Assembly (NCBI GenBank): GCA_002317435.1
Contig: DCIQ01000063.1
Location: 1-8,229 of the forward strand
DNA: 8,229 nt
Source of the DNA: Bacteroidales bacterium UBA1722
GTDB lineage: Bacteria; Bacteroidota; Bacteroidia; Bacteroidales; UBA932
Direction: 5' to 3'
The notes below the pieces were generated by a model, which saw nothing but the letters and a program-made list of their open reading frames with translations, searched no databases and was not told the origin of the DNA. Positions 4,909 to 8,229 of the stretch are shown here, one piece after another. Each line of letters begins with the position of its first letter. Within the stretch, counting starts at the first letter, position 1. The position numbers were made by a program, and so were the translations under genes.

Positions 4909-7833
4909 TTAGAGTTTTTTGATACGTATATTTCTGAACCAGAGTTCGGAGCCGTGGCCGAGGAATCCTATGCGGCCGCTTTTGTTGAACAGGCCCGGAT
5001 GTTCCTTGCCGTCATAAGTTCCGTTCGCTGTGGCTTCGCGGATGTTCCCGTCGTTGATTACGACACCGTTGACGGTAACCCGGATGTAGTCTCCTTTCAC
5101 ATATATCTCTTCGCAGTTCCATTCTCCGACAGGTTTCAGGGCGTCAGTCGTTTTGGCGGGGATGATGCCGTAAACCGAGCCGTGGTACTGATAATCCTTC
5201 AGCCAAGGCTGGTAAATCGGATTGTAATGGTCGAGAATCTGGATTTCCATTCCGTAGTATGCGGCGTCCTTTCCTTCTTCGCAGCGGATTCCGATACCGT
5301 TGTTGGCTCCTTCGGTGAGTTTGAATTCGAATCTGTAGATGAAGTCAGAATATTCTCCGTCGACGTAGAGGTTTCCGAACCCCTGACCGGTAGGGAGGAC
5401 GTGGATAGTTCCTTCCTGAGTGGAATAGTCTATGAAGTTTCCTTTGAAACGGTGCATTGATGTGCCGTCGAAGAGGAGTTCGAATCCTTCCTTTTTCTCT
5501 TCTGCGGAAAGTTCCACGGGTGTCGTCTGCGGCAGTTCGCGGATGTAAAGGTTACGGAATGCCACGCGGCTTCCGTGGGCTTGGAGTTCTATCTGGTCCG
5601 CCATGGGAACGGGACTGTTCCGGTCCCAGTAATTTTCCAGGATTACGTTGTCCACCACTTTCACGCCGTTCAGCAGTACGGTCACACGTTCCCCGACCAT
5701 CTTGATGTAGAAGGAGTTCCATTGGCCGAGCCTGTTGTCTGCGACACTGGACGGGGTGGAAGGGTTCTTTCCGTTGTTGTACAGGCCTCCGGAGCCGACC
5801 TGGGCACCTACGTCAGTGCGGGCGATATCCCATATCTGTACCTGTGGGGTTCCGCGGAGATAGATACCTGCGTCCGGTTCCGCTCCGGAGGGATCAAGCA
5901 TCCAATCCACATACATTTCGAAGTCTCCGTAGTTCTTCGCGGTGCAGAGATTGTCGAATCCTTTCCCTTCATATACTATGCATCCGTCTTCCACTTTCCA
6001 GTTCTCCCGCATCCTCTTGTCCGCCTCTTTCTGAGCCTGGGCCATCGCCTTCGGTGTCATTTTGCCTCTGGCAACAGGGTCCTTCACGAGACCTTTCCAT
6101 CCGTTGAGGGTAGCGCCGTCGAACATGGAGACGAATCCGTCGGAAACGGGGATCTCGGAGAGATGCTTGCGTACGGCGGTGATTTCATATTCCGAATCGG
6201 GACCTTCGAGAACCTCTGCCACACGGTTCAGCAGGGCGGTTATTTCGATACCATAGTATTCCGGATGCCCCAGGGCGATTTTCATCACCGCTCTGGCCGC
6301 CGTCTGCTGCAGTGCGGGCTCTTCGATATACTGCCCGGCGAATATGATACCCAGGAATTCGCCTGTATCGCCGATTCCCGAAAGAATTCTGCAGCGCTGT
6401 GCGTCAGTTCCCGCCAGACTCATAGCTCTCCTATACAGGAGAAGGGACTGGGCTCCGGGTATATCGGCTTCTCCTATCATATCGGCAAGCCGTGAAAAGG
6501 CCATTTCGAACAGCCCGGGTTTCGAACCGTATTCTCCGCACAGGTCGTAAAGCTGCTCCATGTCGGCTGTCTTGATGATGATCGGTACGTAGCGGTCCTT
6601 TACCTCAGCTTCCGCCGAGTTCCTGCGGGAGACCAGAATATTGTTCCGCGTCATGGCGTCCTGGGAGGACAATGCGCTCAGAACGGCATCTCCTGCCTGA
6701 CTGAGGTGGGATGCGTCGCATGTTTCAAGAATACCGTATAGAGTGTTCAGGTCGGTATACGAAACGACATTCTTCAGCGCGGCATAGGCCGCATCCGAGA
6801 TCCCGGCATCATCGGAAGCGAGGGCATTGAAGACCAATGCCCGGTTCTCAAGGCTGTTGCGTTGGGCGACAAGGTTCAGTATGGCGGCTTTTCCTGCGGA
6901 AGTCGCTTCGCCGTAATATTTGGCGGCTTCTTCGGCTACGGGGCCTCCGGCGCTCCTGAGACACTTTTCACAGATGCCCACGATCCGGTCGTCATCACTG
7001 GTGAGCAGAGACGAGAGTTTTTTCATGCCCGCCTCCGATTTTATCTTGACAAGTGCCCATGCGGCGGTGCTGAAGGTCTCCTTGTCATCTGTATCGAGAT
7101 ATTTCAGCAGTGTGTTTTCATTGGAGATGTCGCGATTCTCTCCGAACCACCACAGTATGTCCCTGACGGTTTCGGGGGAGAACTTGGGCAGAGCTTCAGT
7201 GAACGCCCGGCAGTAGTGCTCCTTGGAATGGGAAGGGGCCTTGGAGATGGCGTTCAGCACACCGAAACCTGACTTGCGGTCCATCGCGGCGAATTCCCTG
7301 ACCGTTTTTTTGGCCAGCTTCTGCATGGACTTTTCTGCTTCCTTGGGGGAGACTGCCTTGGCCGCAAATGTGGTGAAAGTGTTTTCCCAGGTATTGGATG
7401 AAGTGACGGCACCGAGTCTGCGGAGTTGCTTTTCATAAAATCCGCGCAGGTCTCCGTCGGGCTCGGGCATATTCAGAATCCTGTCATAGGCATCCTGGAA
7501 AGCGTTTTTGATGATTTCGCGTTTCGTCGGATCGAAGGATTCCGCGCTGGCATAGGCAGCCAGGCCGTCGAGTGCATATTCGGCCGGTATCATGCCGGCA
7601 TCTTTCTTCTCCAGGGTGATTATGAGCATGTTCACTCCTTCTTCTCCGGTGGAGACGATATCTTCCATCAGGCGGGTATAGAGTTCCTGATTCCGGGCGG
7701 GCAACTGGTTGAGCGCGTCCACTATGACGGTGGATGCCGCTCTGTTGACGGGCTGCTGGGCTGAAGATATTGCCGGAGGCAATATCAGCGAGATGAGCAG
7801 CAGGCATCGTATCAGTGTATGTCGTATTTTCAT
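4909..7833 (-). CDS. Exported protein with helical HEAT-like region and two DUF1080 domains
   Basis: This is a 974-aa protein. A Sec signal peptide with hydrophobic core 8-22 is followed by a likely signal peptidase I site after SSA (about residue 25). Residues about 30-560 are helical; stretches near 250-300 and 345-390 repeat the alternating-helix pattern of HEAT or armadillo solenoids. DUF1080 domain 1 spans about 565-772: SMFDG at 569-573, GIYLRGTPQVQIWD in the middle, then ELQAHG and RNLYIREL. Domain 2 spans about 782-974: LLFDG at 786-790, MEIQILDHY, then GFLGHG and RNIRIKKL. The two domains differ in the central motif, so they are different subfamilies rather than a recent duplication. 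The solenoid may be a scaffold or docking surface. The gene starts 17 nt after the oxidoreductase stop. Role inferred: cleavage or processing of 3-keto-glycosides in the periplasm. Confidence 0.88.
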   Translation of the reverse strand: MKIRHTLIRCLLLISLILPPAISSAQQPVNRAASTVIVDALNQLPARNQELYTRLMEDIVSTGEEGVNMLIITLEKKDAGMIPAEYALDGLAAYASAESFDPTKREIIKNAFQDAYDRILNMPEPDGDLRGFYEKQLRRLGAVTSSNTWENTFTTFAAKAVSPKEAEKSMQKLAKKTVREFAAMDRKSGFGVLNAISKAPSHSKEHYCRAFTEALPKFSPETVRDILWWFGENRDISNENTLLKYLDTDDKETFSTAAWALVKIKSEAGMKKLSSLLTSDDDRIVGICEKCLRSAGGPVAEEAAKYYGEATSAGKAAILNLVAQRNSLENRALVFNALASDDAGISDAAYAALKNVVSYTDLNTLYGILETCDASHLSQAGDAVLSALSSQDAMTRNNILVSRRNSAEAEVKDRYVPIIIKTADMEQLYDLCGEYGSKPGLFEMAFSRLADMIGEADIPGAQSLLLYRRAMSLAGTDAQRCRILSGIGDTGEFLGIIFAGQYIEEPALQQTAARAVMKIALGHPEYYGIEITALLNRVAEVLEGPDSEYEITAVRKHLSEIPVSDGFVSMFDGATLNGWKGLVKDPVARGKMTPKAMAQAQKEADKRMRENWKVEDGCIVYEGKGFDNLCTAKNYGDFEMYVDWMLDPSGAEPDAGIYLRGTPQVQIWDIARTDVGAQVGSGGLYNNGKNPSTPSSVADNRLGQWNSFYIKMVGERVTVLLNGVKVVDNVILENYWDRNSPVPMADQIELQAHGSRVAFRNLYIRELPQTTPVELSAEEKKEGFELLFDGTSMHRFKGNFIDYSTQEGTIHVLPTGQGFGNLYVDGEYSDFIYRFEFKLTEGANNGIGIRCEEGKDAAYYGMEIQILDHYNPIYQPWLKDYQYHGSVYGIIPAKTTDALKPVGEWNCEEIYVKGDYIRVTVNGVVINDGNIREATANGTYDGKEHPGLFNKSGRIGFLGHGSELWFRNIRIKKL

Positions 7834-7850
7834 CGTATTGTGTGTCGGGG

Positions 7851-8229
7851 TTAGAGTTCTATTTTCCAGGGTGCGCGCATCGGCTGGTCCATCAGCCTGT
7901 TCGCCGCATCATCACCGATGAACGTGAGCCGGTCCGAGTCAAAGTGCAGCGTGCGGTTCAGCTGGAGGGCGACGGCACCGATGTTCACGAGGGTGCAGCT
8001 GCGGAATCCATTGGACTCGTTGAGGGCGAATTTGTGGCGGGTCTTCACGCAGTCGATGAAATCGGTCTCCTGCGGGAGCGGATCGGGATATTTGGCGAGC
8101 TTGCTCTGCCAGTCGGGGATGTCGCAGACGAAATTGTTATAGACGTTCCCTTTCGGACCTGCTATGTAGGGAGTGTCGGTTTTTCCGAAATCTCCTCCCC
8201 AAAGGACTATCTTGCATCCGTCGGCATAG
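7851..8229 (-). CDS. Gfo/Idh/MocA-family oxidoreductase, C-terminal part (partial)
   Basis: An open frame enters from the right edge and ends with TAA at 7853-7851; about 125 residues are visible and no start is in the window. The end is typical of Gfo/Idh/MocA dehydrogenases of the secreted, sugar-oxidising type: a segment of the form RHKFALNESNGFRS, then LVNIGAVALQLNRTLHFD, GDDAANRLMD and the terminal PMRAPWKIEL. Family members use a tightly held or free NAD(P) to oxidise or reduce sugar hydroxyls, often at C3. The catalytic and nucleotide-binding half lies outside, so signal type and cofactor cannot be read. It is the most upstream gene seen in the minus-strand operon, followed after 17 nt by the HEAT/DUF1080 gene. 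In this setting it is the likely source of the 3-keto sugar for the DUF1080 proteins. Confidence 0.88.
   Translation of the reverse strand, partial: YADGCKIVLWGGDFGKTDTPYIAGPKGNVYNNFVCDIPDWQSKLAKYPDPLPQETDFIDCVKTRHKFALNESNGFRSCTLVNIGAVALQLNRTLHFDSDRLTFIGDDAANRLMDQPMRAPWKIEL

Noticed and set aside
5575..6495. A 306-codon plus-strand ORF opposite the 974-aa gene
   Set aside because: It is antisense to a well-supported DUF1080 coding region; it is Arg/Ser/Gly-rich with no recognisable domain, a by-product of the codon pattern of the true gene.

Overview
The window looks like chromosomal DNA of a Bacteroidota member, most likely Bacteroidales. Three things point there. The gene order rpsG-fusA-rpsJ is the Bacteroidota str/S10 arrangement. 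Two promoters match the phylum-specific form (TTTG, 19 bp, TAnnTTTGC). The minus strand carries exported lipoprotein enzymes of the DUF1080 and Gfo/Idh/MocA type, common in glycan-degrading Bacteroidota. Genus cannot be fixed from this sequence.

Left part, plus strand (1-2525): the last codons of rpsG (ribosomal protein S7), then fusA (elongation factor G) and rpsJ (ribosomal protein S10). In most Bacteroidota rpsJ continues straight into rplC-rplD-rplW-rplB. Here the ribosomal run stops after rpsJ.

Middle (2526-3247): a stable-RNA segment. A CAU-anticodon tRNA (elongator Met or Ile2) has its own promoter 9 nt after rpsJ and a strong terminator. About 90 bp further on, a second promoter of the same design starts a transcript of roughly 335 nt. 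That transcript has no convincing ORF, many complementary arms including a long-range helix closing about 180 nt, and a 14-bp terminator hairpin. I read it as an independent structured non-coding RNA. It may be the Bacteroidales-1/6S-like class, but I cannot confirm a family. A minus-strand terminator for the opposing operon sits 31 bp beyond its T-tract.

Right part, minus strand (3248-8229, transcribed right to left): a four-gene operon. It reads Gfo/Idh/MocA oxidoreductase (C-terminal part only), a 974-aa exported protein with a helical HEAT-like region and two DUF1080 domains, a 244-aa DUF1080 lipoprotein, and a 300-aa xylose-isomerase-like TIM-barrel lipoprotein. Intergenic gaps are 17, 21 and 2 nt. 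The set fits a periplasmic 3-keto-glycoside route: oxidation of a sugar at C3, bond cleavage through the keto sugar, and processing of the product. Substrate and exact step assignment cannot be read from this sequence.
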